From Erysipelotrichaceae bacterium UBA6182 (GTDB lineage Bacteria; Bacillota_I; Bacilli_A; Erysipelotrichales; Erysipelotrichaceae), in assembly GCA_002422065.1 (NCBI GenBank), contig DITO01000061.1:1-33053 (forward strand): DNA of 33,053 nt, read 5' to 3'. The position numbers were made by a program, and so were the translations under genes. Each line of letters opens with the position of its first letter. Position 1 is the first letter of the stretch. Below are positions 6,641 through 15,783 of this stretch, in pieces. The notes below the pieces were generated by a model. It searched no databases and was not told the DNA's origin. It saw only the letters and a program-made list of their open reading frames with translations.

Positions 6641-6655
6641 CTAAAAAGGAGACTT

Positions 6656-7126
6656 ATGGAAAAACAAGAGATTATACAAGCCTTGTTGCTGCAAATGAGA
6701 AAGTTGAGAATGATGGAGTCAAAAATCATTCGATTAACTTCAAGTCATGATGATAAGATTCCTATCCATCATTTAATGATGTTGGTTCACTTAACAGAGA
6801 GTGGTCCAATCCCAATTCGAAAAATTAAAGAAGAATTTCGAGTTAGTGCTTCAGCTGCAACACAACTCATTGATGCGCTAGAAAAAGAACATTTTATTCA
6901 TAAAAAGCGAGATGAGTTAGATCGACGAAGTATAAAAATCGAACTTTCTGATTTTGGACGTGAAAAAATTACAAGTTATTATCGTGAATTAGAGAAGTAC
7001 ATGGAGCAACTTATTGATCATGTTGGAAGCAAGAAGATGATAGAAGCGATAGAAATCTATGAAAAAATCGACGAGTTTAATCGTCTAATGGAGGAGCAAT
7101 ATGGCAAAGACAAAGAAAAAAAATAA
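6656..7126 (+). CDS. MarR family transcriptional regulator
   Basis: A 156-residue winged-helix repressor. A dimerisation helix occupies 1-30, the recognition region is IRKIKEEFRVSASAATQLID (about 54-73), and the wing is KKRDELDRRSIKIELS with the DRRS motif that marks MarR proteins. The C-terminal helices (about 105-150) complete the dimer. AAGGAG precedes the ATG. The adaptor gene of the following ABC efflux set starts 26 bases before its stop, so regulator and transporter are co-transcribed. Control of that transporter, relieved by an exported compound, is the likely role; the ligand is unknown. Confidence 0.9.
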   Translation: MEKQEIIQALLLQMRKLRMMESKIIRLTSSHDDKIPIHHLMMLVHLTESGPIPIRKIKEEFRVSASAATQLIDALEKEHFIHKKRDELDRRSIKIELSDFGREKITSYYRELEKYMEQLIDHVGSKKMIEAIEIYEKIDEFNRLMEEQYGKDKEKK

Positions 7127-7970
7127 ATGGATTAAAAGAGGGATTATATTAGCTGTTGTTGGTGTCGTAGGTTTTGTTTTGTTCACACAACAACAAGAGG
7201 CTTCACGCTTAAGACTCATTGAAAATACAAATACGACAACGATTGAACGTGGAACGATTGAGTTATTTGCTCTCGCTTCTGGTAAATTAACTTCTGCCAA
7301 CGAAACAAATGTCAATGTAAATGGAACTTTATCAAAAACGCTTGTTAAAGTAGGGGAATCAGTCACAAAAAATCAAAGAATTGGAGAAACCCGTGACATT
7401 ATGGGTAATGCTCTAGCAGTTAGAGCTACTGAAGAAGGTATTATTACTTCACTTCCTTCAGCACTTAATAATGCTTTTGTTATTTCTGATCCAAGTAAGT
7501 TTAAACTTGTTGTTAATATTTCTGAGCGTGATATTAGCAGACTTGTGATTGGACAAGCTGCAGAAATATTTATTCAGTCTTTAAATTTAACTTTTGAAGG
7601 AACAGTATCTGACATTGGTTCAATTGGTAACACAACACTTGATTTTACAACTTATACAGTGACTGTTATTTTTGAACATGGTGATGAACCTTTATTTCTT
7701 GGAATGAGTGCGAGTGCAAAAATTAGTGTCGAAGTATTCAATGATATTCTAAATATCCCTTTTGAAGCACTCATCATTGATGGTACTCAACGTTTTGTTT
7801 TATCAGCTGCTTGGTTAGATGACATTCAAAAACCGCAAAGAGACTTTTATGTTCCAGTGACTACGGGGGTTGCGGATGTTTATAATGTCCAAGTTAGTGG
7901 AGAAAACCTTGAAGGTCTAGAAATTATAGTACCTGACCCATCGTCTAGCTTCCCATTCATTGGACGATGA
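7101..7970 (+). CDS. Membrane fusion/adaptor protein of a MacAB-like ABC exporter
   Basis: A 289-residue HlyD/MacA-type adaptor: Lys-rich N terminus, one membrane anchor at 13-28, then an extracellular barrel-sandwich half (GKLTSANETNVNVNGTLSKTLVKVGESVTKNQRIGET in two pieces) and a beta-barrel domain (KLVVNISERDISRLVIGQAAEI). The two lipoyl halves are nearly contiguous, so the long coiled-coil hairpin that reaches an outer-membrane channel in Gram-negative MacA is absent, as expected for a single-membrane cell. GGAGGAGC lies within the marR end and supports the ATG at 7101. The ATPase gene overlaps the stop by four bases. Confidence 0.85.
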   Translation: MAKTKKKNKWIKRGIILAVVGVVGFVLFTQQQEASRLRLIENTNTTTIERGTIELFALASGKLTSANETNVNVNGTLSKTLVKVGESVTKNQRIGETRDIMGNALAVRATEEGIITSLPSALNNAFVISDPSKFKLVVNISERDISRLVIGQAAEIFIQSLNLTFEGTVSDIGSIGNTTLDFTTYTVTVIFEHGDEPLFLGMSASAKISVEVFNDILNIPFEALIIDGTQRFVLSAAWLDDIQKPQRDFYVPVTTGVADVYNVQVSGENLEGLEIIVPDPSSSFPFIGR

Positions 7971-8653
7971 TTAAGTTAAATGGTGTCACTAAAAGATATC
8001 TTATGGGTGACACTGTCGTTATGGCTTTAGATGGTGTTGATATTCAAATTAAAGAAGGTGAATTTGTTGCCATCGTTGGTCCATCGGGAAGTGGAAAATC
8101 AACGTTGATGAACATCATTGGATGTTTGGATGTCATTACTGATGGGTATTATGAACTTAATGAGATACCTATTAAAGACTATGATCAAGATGAATTAGCA
8201 GATATTCGTAATAAGCAAATCGGGTTCGTATTTCAACAGTTTAATTTATTAACTAATTTAAGTGCTTTAGAAAACGTAATGATGCCGATGACTTATGCAA
8301 AGATGAGCAAAAAGAATCGTGAAGAAAAAGCAAATCAATTGTTATCTCTTGTAGGGTTATCAGATAGAACTCATCATAAACCTACAGAGTTATCAGGTGG
8401 ACAACAACAACGGGTTTCAATTGCACGCGCTTTAGCCAATGATCCTGCCATTATTTTAGCGGATGAACCTACTGGAGCATTAGATACTAAAACAGGTCAA
8501 GAGGTATTAAATACACTAAAAGAACTGAATAAAAAAGGGAAAACAGTACTTATTATTACTCATGATGTTGAAGTTGCACGTAATACTAATCGCATTATCA
8601 CTCTAAGAGATGGAAAAGTAACAACCGATGTTAGTGAGGTGCATCATGATTAA
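7967..8653 (+). CDS. ABC transporter ATPase, MacB/LolD type
   Basis: A 228-residue nucleotide-binding protein with Walker A GPSGSGKS (38-45), Q-loop VFQQFNLL, signature LSGGQQQR, Walker B ILADEPTGALD and switch His in LIITHD. These features are those of the MacB/LolD/FtsE group that powers mechanotransmission-type exporters. ATPase and permease are separate genes here, whereas Gram-negative MacB is one chain. It overlaps the adaptor by four bases and the permease by eight, which points to one complex. Confidence 0.93.
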   Translation: MIKLNGVTKRYLMGDTVVMALDGVDIQIKEGEFVAIVGPSGSGKSTLMNIIGCLDVITDGYYELNEIPIKDYDQDELADIRNKQIGFVFQQFNLLTNLSALENVMMPMTYAKMSKKNREEKANQLLSLVGLSDRTHHKPTELSGGQQQRVSIARALANDPAIILADEPTGALDTKTGQEVLNTLKELNKKGKTVLIITHDVEVARNTNRIITLRDGKVTTDVSEVHHD

Positions 8654-9809
8654 AGAATACTTTATTCTTGCAGTTAAATCTGTTTGGGCTCACAAGATTA
8701 GAGCATTACTCACCACATTAGGAGTTATTATTGGGGTTTCTTCAGTCATACTTCTTATGAGTTTAGGTAATTCAGCGCGAACAGAAGCAGCGAATCAAAT
8801 TCGTGGTATTGGATCCAATTTAATCTTTGTGAGTGTAAGTGATCGACAAGGTAACTTACCCACTGATTGGATTAGTCTTATCAAGCAACAAGCTGATATA
8901 GATGAGTATTCACCGCTTATCTCTTCTTCTGCCACATATCAAATTGAAGGGCAAACAATTGACATATCGATAAGTGGTGTGAATGAGCATTTTGCTTATA
9001 TTAATGCATTAGATATGACCGTTGGTCGATTTTTAAATGAGTATGATGTGGAGTATAATACCCCAGTCGTTGTACTAGGGAGTAAGATTCCAGATCTGCT
9101 TCTTCCAAATCAAACTGTAATTGGGTCTAAGATAATTATTAAAGGAATTCCTTTTGAGGTTATTGGAGTAGCTGAAGAGCGAGGAACTAACTTCTCAGGG
9201 GATAATGACATGATGGTGTATATACCCATCGACTACGCATCAACGATGAGTGGATTTAGCTCGTTTAATAAAACATTCTATATTGCTGCAAACTCAGAAG
9301 AGAATATTGATTTTACACTTAATCGAGTATTAACATATTTATCTACCGTATTTCCATCCGATGCAAACTATAGAGCATTCTCGCAAACACAAATACTTGG
9401 TGTACTTGAAACAATCTTAGGATTATTAACTAGTCTTCTAGCAGGGATTGCATCAATATCATTAGTTGTTGGTGGGATAGGGATTATGAATATTATGCTT
9501 GTGACCGTTCGTGAGCGTACTAAAGAAATTGGTATTAGAAAAGCACTTGGGGCTCGACAATCTCAAATTCTTGCTCAATTTTTAATCGAAGCCATTCTTA
9601 TCACAACACTTGGTGGACTTATTGGATTAGGTGTCAGTTATGTAGGAACTATTATCATATCGATAATTACTGACTTTAATGTCATTCTTGGACTTGATGC
9701 TGTAGTATTAAGTCTGGTGTTCTCAATTACAATTGGTGTAATCTTTGGACTTTATCCAGCCTATAACGCAAGTAAACTTGAACCTGTTGAAGCTTTACGA
9801 TTTGAATAG
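8646..9809 (+). CDS. ABC transporter permease, MacB/FtsX type
   Basis: A 387-residue permease. The first membrane helix follows SVWAHKIRALLTTLGVIIGVSS, the MacB N-terminal motif. A large outside domain of about 220 residues (MacB_PCD) comes next, then three C-terminal helices with VRERTKEIGIRKALGARQSQI and the final YPAYNASKLEPVEALRFE, typical of the FtsX fold. The ATG at 8646 follows GTGAGGTG; an upstream in-frame start lies within the ATPase gene and is rejected. With the adaptor and ATPase this should extrude amphiphiles or antimicrobial peptides (YknXYZ/MacAB pattern); the substrate is unknown. Confidence 0.93.
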   Translation: MIKEYFILAVKSVWAHKIRALLTTLGVIIGVSSVILLMSLGNSARTEAANQIRGIGSNLIFVSVSDRQGNLPTDWISLIKQQADIDEYSPLISSSATYQIEGQTIDISISGVNEHFAYINALDMTVGRFLNEYDVEYNTPVVVLGSKIPDLLLPNQTVIGSKIIIKGIPFEVIGVAEERGTNFSGDNDMMVYIPIDYASTMSGFSSFNKTFYIAANSEENIDFTLNRVLTYLSTVFPSDANYRAFSQTQILGVLETILGLLTSLLAGIASISLVVGGIGIMNIMLVTVRERTKEIGIRKALGARQSQILAQFLIEAILITTLGGLIGLGVSYVGTIIISIITDFNVILGLDAVVLSLVFSITIGVIFGLYPAYNASKLEPVEALRFE

Positions 9810-9840
9810 AAAAGAAGTGGAATTCATCCACTTCTTTTTT
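9810..9840. terminator. Bidirectional terminator between convergent ABC operons
   Basis: An 11-base stem (9810-9820 with 9828-9838) around seven bases has A-rich and T-rich flanks, so it can end transcription from both sides. The reverse-strand stop codon abuts it. Confidence 0.85.
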
Positions 9841-11648
9841 TAGTTTGATTCAAATTGTGATTGATACAAGTCGTAATAGAAACCTTTTTGTTGAAGTAAG
9901 ACACTATGAGTACCTTGCTCAATAATTTGTCCTTGATTCATAACGAGGATTAAATCAGATTTTATGATTGTCGATAAGCGGTGAGCAATAATAAAGGATG
10001 TTTTTTCATGCATTAATGCTTCCATTGCTTCTTGAATTAGATATTCAGTTCTTGTGTCCACTGAAGATGTAGCTTCATCAAGAATAAGAATTTTCTTATT
10101 GGATAAGAATGCACGTGCTATTGTGATTAGCTGTTTTTGCCCTTGTGAGAGGTTAGAAGCATCTTCATTAATCGGTGTTTTATATCCTAAAGGTAAGGTT
10201 TGAATGAAATGATCAACTTTAGCTGCTGTGGTTGCTTCTTTAAAACTAGATTCATCATAGATTTCGTTAAAGGTAATATTCTCTTCAATCGTTCCTTTAA
10301 ACAACCATGAGTCCTGTAATACCATTGCAAAGGTGCTTCTAATAGATTCTCGTGAATACTGTGTCACTGAGTTTCCATCAATATAGATCGAACCATTAAG
10401 AACTTCATAAAAACGCATAAGCAAGTTAACAATGGTTGTTTTACCTGCTCCTGTTGGACCAACGATTGCCACTTTCATTCCTGGTTGAATATGCATATTG
10501 AAATCTTTAATAAAAACATTATCATCACTGTAACCAAAATCAACGTTTTTGAATTCAATTTCTCCATTTATTTCATTAGGAAGTGATGGTTTATTTTCCA
10601 GTTCTTCTTCTTCAGAATCAAGAAACTCAAATACACGCTCACTTGCTGCGACGGTTGATTGAATGATGGTGGTGATATTCGCCATCTGATTAAGAGGTTG
10701 ATTAAAGTTACGAATATACATAATAAAGGCTTGAATCGCTCCTAGTGATAATTGTCCAGCAAGCATTAGCATTGCACCAATGACTACGACACTGATGTAA
10801 CCAAGGTTTCCAATAAAGCCAACTACTGGTAACATAAGCGATGAAATGAATTCTGATTTTTGGGTATGAGATTGCAAATCATTATTTAATGTATCAAAGG
10901 TAGATGAAGAGAAATCTTGACCATGATAAGCAGTAACAATCAGATGATTTGAGAACATTTCTTCAATGTGTCCGTTAAGTTCTCCAAGAGTTTTAGCTCG
11001 CATAGTGAAGTATTTTTGACCATATTTCACGACAAATGATACTGTAAACAATGAAATAGGAAGTGTAATTAGTGCAACTAATGTTAATATCCATGAGATT
11101 CTAATCATCATGATCAATATCCCTATAATGGATAGTATGGCAACAAAAGATGCAATTAAGGCTTGTTGGAGCGAATTGTTTATGGTATCTACATCATTAG
11201 TAATTCGTGATAGTACATCGCCAATAGGTTTCTCATCAATTGTTTTAAGGTGAAGTGTATTAATCTTAGATGAGATTTGAGTTCTTAAAGTTAAAGTAAT
11301 TCTTTGTGTAACACGATTTATGAGTATTGAAGAAATATAGGATAATAAAGCAGCACTTGCATAAATAAGTAAGACGATTAGTAGGACTTGATAAACATCA
11401 TTTCGATTCAAAATATAACTTGGGTTAAGTAATCGACTTTGATATCCGTCGTACAGAATATTCGTTGCTTGTGCTAATACTGTTGGACCAATAACGGTTA
11501 AAACAGTTGCAGTAACTGAGAATAATACACCAAGAAACACTTGAGGTAGGAATGGTTTAATATAGGCGATTAAACGACGGAGTGTTTGTTTAAAATCTTT
11601 AGCACTTTCCTTTTTGGCACGCATAGCATGATTCATATGGAAACTCAT
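9840..11648 (-). CDS. Heterodimeric ABC exporter subunit with the canonical catalytic residues
   Basis: A 602-residue half-transporter: six membrane helices in 30-330 and an ATPase domain in 363-597. Walker A is GPTGAGKT (397-404), Walker B ILILDEATSS with catalytic Glu525, and switch His556. The signature is LSQGQ (500-504) rather than LSGGQ. It pairs with the 573-residue protein encoded just upstream, whose Walker B and switch positions are degenerate. This split is the hallmark of BmrCD, LmrCD and TM287/288 multidrug exporters, where the LSQGQ-type signature faces the degenerate site. The start codon touches the neighbour's stop by one base. The last gene of its operon. Confidence 0.92.
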   Translation of the reverse strand: MSFHMNHAMRAKKESAKDFKQTLRRLIAYIKPFLPQVFLGVLFSVTATVLTVIGPTVLAQATNILYDGYQSRLLNPSYILNRNDVYQVLLIVLLIYASAALLSYISSILINRVTQRITLTLRTQISSKINTLHLKTIDEKPIGDVLSRITNDVDTINNSLQQALIASFVAILSIIGILIMMIRISWILTLVALITLPISLFTVSFVVKYGQKYFTMRAKTLGELNGHIEEMFSNHLIVTAYHGQDFSSSTFDTLNNDLQSHTQKSEFISSLMLPVVGFIGNLGYISVVVIGAMLMLAGQLSLGAIQAFIMYIRNFNQPLNQMANITTIIQSTVAASERVFEFLDSEEEELENKPSLPNEINGEIEFKNVDFGYSDDNVFIKDFNMHIQPGMKVAIVGPTGAGKTTIVNLLMRFYEVLNGSIYIDGNSVTQYSRESIRSTFAMVLQDSWLFKGTIEENITFNEIYDESSFKEATTAAKVDHFIQTLPLGYKTPINEDASNLSQGQKQLITIARAFLSNKKILILDEATSSVDTRTEYLIQEAMEALMHEKTSFIIAHRLSTIIKSDLILVMNQGQIIEQGTHSVLLQQKGFYYDLYQSQFESN

Positions 11649-13369
11649 TAGGCCACCTCAAGGATGTTTTGAGATAATGCTATCTCACGATACACCACAT
11701 TTTCTTTTAATAGTTGCTCATGTTGGCCAATACCGACGATCTTACCGTTATCAAGAACAATGATTTGGTCACAATCGATAATCGAAGAAATCTTTTGGGA
11801 AACTATGATTTGAGTAGTATGTTTTAAATCCTTAAGACTGTTTCTAACTAAACGATCCGTCATGGCATCAAGTGCTGAAAAACTATCATCAAAAATTAGA
11901 ATTCTTGGTTTCTTAGCTAATGCACGAGCAATCGCAAGACGTTGCTTTTGACCTCCAGATAAGTTTGCTCCTTTTTGGGTGAGATCACTATCTAGTCCAG
12001 ATTCTTTTTCACTAATGATGGATGTTGCTTGTGCCATATCAATAGACTTAAGAATATCATCCTCAGTGACAGTAGGATTATTTAAGGTCAAATTAAAGCG
12101 TATTGTGCCGCTAAATAAACTAGCTTTTTGAGGAACATAGCCAATTAATTGACGAAGATCATCAAGTTTTAATGATTTTATGTTGATATTATTGAAGTAT
12201 ATATTACCTTCAATTGGATCAAAGAATCGAGGTAAAAGACGTACTAGTGTAGATTTTCCTGAACCAGTAGATCCAATAATCGCTGTTTTCTTATTTGCAG
12301 GGAAAGTGAGTGATATTTGACATAATACTTTTTCTTTAGCATCGGCATAACTAAAGCCTACATTTTCAAAACGAATTGAGATATCTTGATCTGTGAAAGG
12401 AACAGTTTGGTTTGATTCTTTAATTTGAATGTCTGCATTAAGTACTTCACTTATTCGACGTGCACTGACCACGGCACGAGGGTAAAAGACAAAGACAAAA
12501 GATAACATAATAAATGCAAACATCACTTGCATCGTGTATTGAATAAACGCCATCATACTTCCAACAGGAAGTGTAAGGTCAGCAATGAGGGGTGTTGCCA
12601 CAAACATAATTAGTATCGTTGAGCCATTTAAGACAATATTAAAGAAGGGATTAATTAATGACATAACATCATTTAATTGAATATTTTCTTTCTTTAAGTC
12701 TGATGCATATCCGATAAATTGATTACTTTGAGATTCTTGAGCATTGAAAGCTCGAATAACACGGACACCACTTAGTAATTGACGTGCGGTTTGATTAATT
12801 GAGTCAACTAATGTTTGAATCTTTTCAAATTTAGGTTTTGCATACGTAAATATTCCAATAATGAACACCATAACCACTGGGACTAGAATTAAGAATATCC
12901 AAGATAAAGAACTCTCTTGTGTTGCCATAAGAATAAATCCTCCTGCAGCCATCAGTGGTGCAGAAATAAGGATTCTTAGCATCATCGTATACATCATTTG
13001 AATTTGCTGAATATCATTGGTTGAGCGTGTAATTAATGAAGAGGGGGTAAACTGATCAAGTTCTTGAGCAGAAAACTGTTGAATCTTCTCAAATACGTCA
13101 CTACGTAGTTTTGTCACTGCAAGGGTTCCTAAACGAGTATTAAAGTATGCTACTAGAATGGCACTAAAGATGGCTAAGATAGCAATCAAGACCATGATAA
13201 AACTACGATTAGTGACATAGTTTAAATCATTGTTAGCAATACCAATATCGACAATTTGAGACATAAGACGTGGAAGGAATAATTCAGAAAATGATTGTGC
13301 TACGATGAACACAATCACGATGAGAATAGTTTTCCAATAGGGCCAAAGATAACTAAGGATTTTTTTCAT
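11648..13369 (-). CDS. Heterodimeric ABC exporter subunit with a degenerate ATP site
   Basis: A 573-residue half-transporter with six helices in 10-300 and an ATPase domain in 330-573. Walker A GSTGSGKS (366-373) and signature LSGGQ (470-474) are intact, but Walker B reads LIFDDSFSALD with Asp495 in place of the catalytic Glu, and the switch His is Gln525 (VSQKISS). Its own ATP site should therefore bind but hardly hydrolyse ATP, while its LSGGQ completes the active site of the partner. Residues agree with LmrC/BmrC/TM287-type subunits. It sits nine bases after the ABC-2 permease gene, with only a weak AGAAAG ribosome site, so it is probably co-translated. Confidence 0.92.
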   Translation of the reverse strand: MKKILSYLWPYWKTILIVIVFIVAQSFSELFLPRLMSQIVDIGIANNDLNYVTNRSFIMVLIAILAIFSAILVAYFNTRLGTLAVTKLRSDVFEKIQQFSAQELDQFTPSSLITRSTNDIQQIQMMYTMMLRILISAPLMAAGGFILMATQESSLSWIFLILVPVVMVFIIGIFTYAKPKFEKIQTLVDSINQTARQLLSGVRVIRAFNAQESQSNQFIGYASDLKKENIQLNDVMSLINPFFNIVLNGSTILIMFVATPLIADLTLPVGSMMAFIQYTMQVMFAFIMLSFVFVFYPRAVVSARRISEVLNADIQIKESNQTVPFTDQDISIRFENVGFSYADAKEKVLCQISLTFPANKKTAIIGSTGSGKSTLVRLLPRFFDPIEGNIYFNNINIKSLKLDDLRQLIGYVPQKASLFSGTIRFNLTLNNPTVTEDDILKSIDMAQATSIISEKESGLDSDLTQKGANLSGGQKQRLAIARALAKKPRILIFDDSFSALDAMTDRLVRNSLKDLKHTTQIIVSQKISSIIDCDQIIVLDNGKIVGIGQHEQLLKENVVYREIALSQNILEVA

Positions 13370-13378
13370 ACAATCTTT

Positions 13379-15016
13379 CTAATGCTCTATGAGCAAATCA
13401 TGTGATTTTGATGTAATTATACGATGTAAACCAAAAATCGCAACGATTAATGCTCCATGAGTACCAAAGAATATCCAAGTTGTGTAAGATTGTAAATTAA
13501 AGAGTGAATATGCTAAGAATGCAGTAATTGCGGTTGCTGCCAAAAAGGTGAATAAGAAGTTGATGTTTTGCTTAACTGCAGCTTGTTCATTTTCCCAAAC
13601 AAGTTTAGGATGATAAACATCAACAACAAGCCCAAACAGATTAATAAAGATCATCATGATAAATGCACTAAGTACACTGTAAATAACCCACATTATTTCA
13701 AGTTCAAAGCATAGAGTGTTACCTACAATAATAAGAATGATAATAGGGAGTACAGCAATGCTGGAAATGATAATTCCTGAAAGAAATTTAGCATAAAGTT
13801 GAGTCGTCATACTTACAGGATAGAGTAACATATGATACTTGTTTTCACCTTCTCTTGAAATACTAGTTGGGGTAACTAGATTAATCGTAGAAAAGATAGC
13901 ACTTAATCCGGCAGCACCAAGGATAAGAATCAGTGGATTTGAGTTTAAAAAAGCAGAAAGCATTTCAATTGAGAACTCACCACTTGCTTGTGTGAAACTA
14001 ACAAACATAATGAAAGGAAGCAATAGAACAACGAGAACATTATTAAAGAAATAGATTGGTGTACGGAACAGAAGTTTAAGTTCCTTTAAAGTAAATGCAT
14101 ACAAAGCAGATCGAATCTTGTGACCTCGTAGTGATTTGAGAGACATCTTCTTAGATGCTGCACCACCTTGAAAGGTAGCCATAATGTTAACAAGGATTGA
14201 AGCAAATAGTTTAATAACTAACCCCATAAATAGGAATGATCCTACAATGTAAAGGGCAAAATTGAGCCAATTGAAGTTAATCATCAATGAAACACTTATA
14301 TTAAGATGAAGAAAATATGAGAAGAATCCTTCAGAGAGACTTTGATTGCCTTGAATCAAGGATAAAGCAAGCGTTTCTGGATTTGCTAAATCAAGTCCAC
14401 CAATGTTGTAATTAATGTAAAGAGCTACTGATAAAGCTAAGATACTCATAATAAGTGTTACACGATCCTTGTTTTTAAACCAAGGGGATACACTCATAAT
14501 TGTCACAAGAATAAGCGATATCATGATCATTGTCACCATTGCATTAAGCCATGATGAGAAGATAAACGTTACTAAAGTCCAACTAAACCCAGCTGCAAGA
14601 ATATATCCTGTGAGTGGCGGTAATATAATTAGCAATAAGAATGCAATTTGATAAGCATGAATTTGAATGAGTTTAGCTAGAAACAATTGTGCATGAGATA
14701 AAGGAAGTGGAAGTAATTTCTCAATGTCTTTAGCATAGAACATATAAGAGGGGATCATAAAGACACTTGAGAAGATAATAATGGTAAAACCTAATTGAAG
14801 TAGTAGGGATAAAACAACCGTTTCTTGAGAAAGAGGCACAAGAAATTGGGTAATTTCTTTAGTGATGTAACCGAACCCTATAATATTCGGGGCCATAAGC
14901 ACAATAAGAACAACGAAAAACAATGCTTGTTTCTTTCCAGAAGCCTTCTTTTTATCATCAACAAGAACAAAAGATGTTTTTATTAGTTTTAAAGCTAGTT
15001 GAATGGCTTTCTTCAT
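13379..15016 (-). CDS. ABC-2 type transporter permease
   Basis: A 545-residue polytopic protein with about ten to twelve hydrophobic segments. There is a hydrophilic N terminus, a MFYAKDIEKLLPLPLSHAQLFLAKL motif in two parts, a basic inner loop after the sixth helix (about 290-305), and a STINLVTPTSISREGENKYHMLL region. The PLPLS and SREG elements are found in putative ABC-2 exporters such as the Bacillus YthQ/EcsB type. No substrate can be named. It overlaps its ATPase gene by four bases, so the two form one exporter. The gene is reverse strand, in the middle of the block. Confidence 0.8.
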   Translation of the reverse strand: MKKAIQLALKLIKTSFVLVDDKKKASGKKQALFFVVLIVLMAPNIIGFGYITKEITQFLVPLSQETVVLSLLLQLGFTIIIFSSVFMIPSYMFYAKDIEKLLPLPLSHAQLFLAKLIQIHAYQIAFLLLIILPPLTGYILAAGFSWTLVTFIFSSWLNAMVTMIMISLILVTIMSVSPWFKNKDRVTLIMSILALSVALYINYNIGGLDLANPETLALSLIQGNQSLSEGFFSYFLHLNISVSLMINFNWLNFALYIVGSFLFMGLVIKLFASILVNIMATFQGGAASKKMSLKSLRGHKIRSALYAFTLKELKLLFRTPIYFFNNVLVVLLLPFIMFVSFTQASGEFSIEMLSAFLNSNPLILILGAAGLSAIFSTINLVTPTSISREGENKYHMLLYPVSMTTQLYAKFLSGIIISSIAVLPIIILIIVGNTLCFELEIMWVIYSVLSAFIMMIFINLFGLVVDVYHPKLVWENEQAAVKQNINFLFTFLAATAITAFLAYSLFNLQSYTTWIFFGTHGALIVAIFGLHRIITSKSHDLLIEH

Positions 15017-15729
15017 AAAGTTACCTTTAAGAATATTTCTTCTAGTGAAGTATTAGGATATTGTTCTTTAAGAACTTCAAGAGTACCATCATACATTACT
15101 TTTCCTTGATGAATTATACATATTCTGTCACATAAACGCTCAGCAACTTCTAAAACGTGTGTTGAGAATAAGACAGTTTTGCCTTCTTTAGAGAACTCTC
15201 TCATAATTTCTTTAAGTTCATAAGCAGATTGAGGATCTAGACCTGTTAATGGTTCATCAAGAATAAGAATATTAGGTTGGTGAATAAGCGCACCAACAAT
15301 CATAATCTTTTGTCTCATACCATGTGAATAGGAAAGTATCTTATCATTCAATGTGTCATAAATTCCAAGTCTTTTTGAATAATGTTCAATGAGTTCAATT
15401 CTCTTCTCAAATTCAACTTCATAAATATCACCCATAAGATGAAGATATTCGATACCACGAAGTCTTAAGAAAGAATCAGGATTATCACTCACAAATCCAA
15501 ATTGCTTTTTAGCATCAATAGGATTGTTTTTCATTGAAAATGAATTAATGAGAACTTCTCCTTGATCAGGTTTTAGAATTCCAGTCATCATTTTGAGTGT
15601 CGTTGTTTTTCCGGCACCATTAGGTCCTATAAAGGCAGTAATACTACCATCACTAATGGTTAATGATAAATTATCTACAGCCTTCTTTGTTTTTGTATAC
15701 GATTTAGTTAATTGAGTTAGTTTAATCAT
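15013..15729 (-). CDS. ABC transporter ATPase paired with the ABC-2 permease
   Basis: A 238-residue ATPase: Walker A GPNGAGKT (35-42), a Q-loop-region GFVSDNPDSF without the usual Gln, signature LSYSHGMRQK, Walker B ILILDEPLTGLD and switch His in LFSTHVLEVAE. The MRQK signature and short length resemble EcsA/YthP-type ATPases. The gene has its own promoter and a GGAG ribosome site that lies within a palindrome. The first gene of a unit that continues with the permease and, after nine bases, the heterodimeric exporter. Confidence 0.9.
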   Translation of the reverse strand: MIKLTQLTKSYTKTKKAVDNLSLTISDGSITAFIGPNGAGKTTTLKMMTGILKPDQGEVLINSFSMKNNPIDAKKQFGFVSDNPDSFLRLRGIEYLHLMGDIYEVEFEKRIELIEHYSKRLGIYDTLNDKILSYSHGMRQKIMIVGALIHQPNILILDEPLTGLDPQSAYELKEIMREFSKEGKTVLFSTHVLEVAERLCDRICIIHQGKVMYDGTLEVLKEQYPNTSLEEIFLKVTL

Positions 15730-15732
15730 AAA

Positions 15733-15759
15733 AATATCTCCTTTGGAGATATTATAGCA
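15733..15759 (-). promoter_or_regulatory. Extended -10 promoter overlapping a 21-base palindrome and the SD of the ABC-2 operon
   Basis: On the reverse strand TGCTATAAT (15759-15751) is a consensus extended -10. Immediately downstream, AATATCTCC and GGAGATATT are perfect nine-base inverted arms around three bases (15733-15753). The left arm shares three bases with the -10 box and the right arm contains the GGAG that serves the ATPase start. Transcripts reading in from uppP would fold it and hide the ribosome site; transcripts from the local promoter would start inside it and leave the site open. It could also be a protein-binding operator. Confidence 0.5.
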
Positions 15760-15783
15760 CTATCGAAATTAAAAATATATAAA

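Noticed and set aside
7085..7366. Reverse-strand open frame across the marR/adaptor junction
   Set aside because: It lies wholly over two well-supported overlapping forward genes and has no ribosome site or recognisable protein features.
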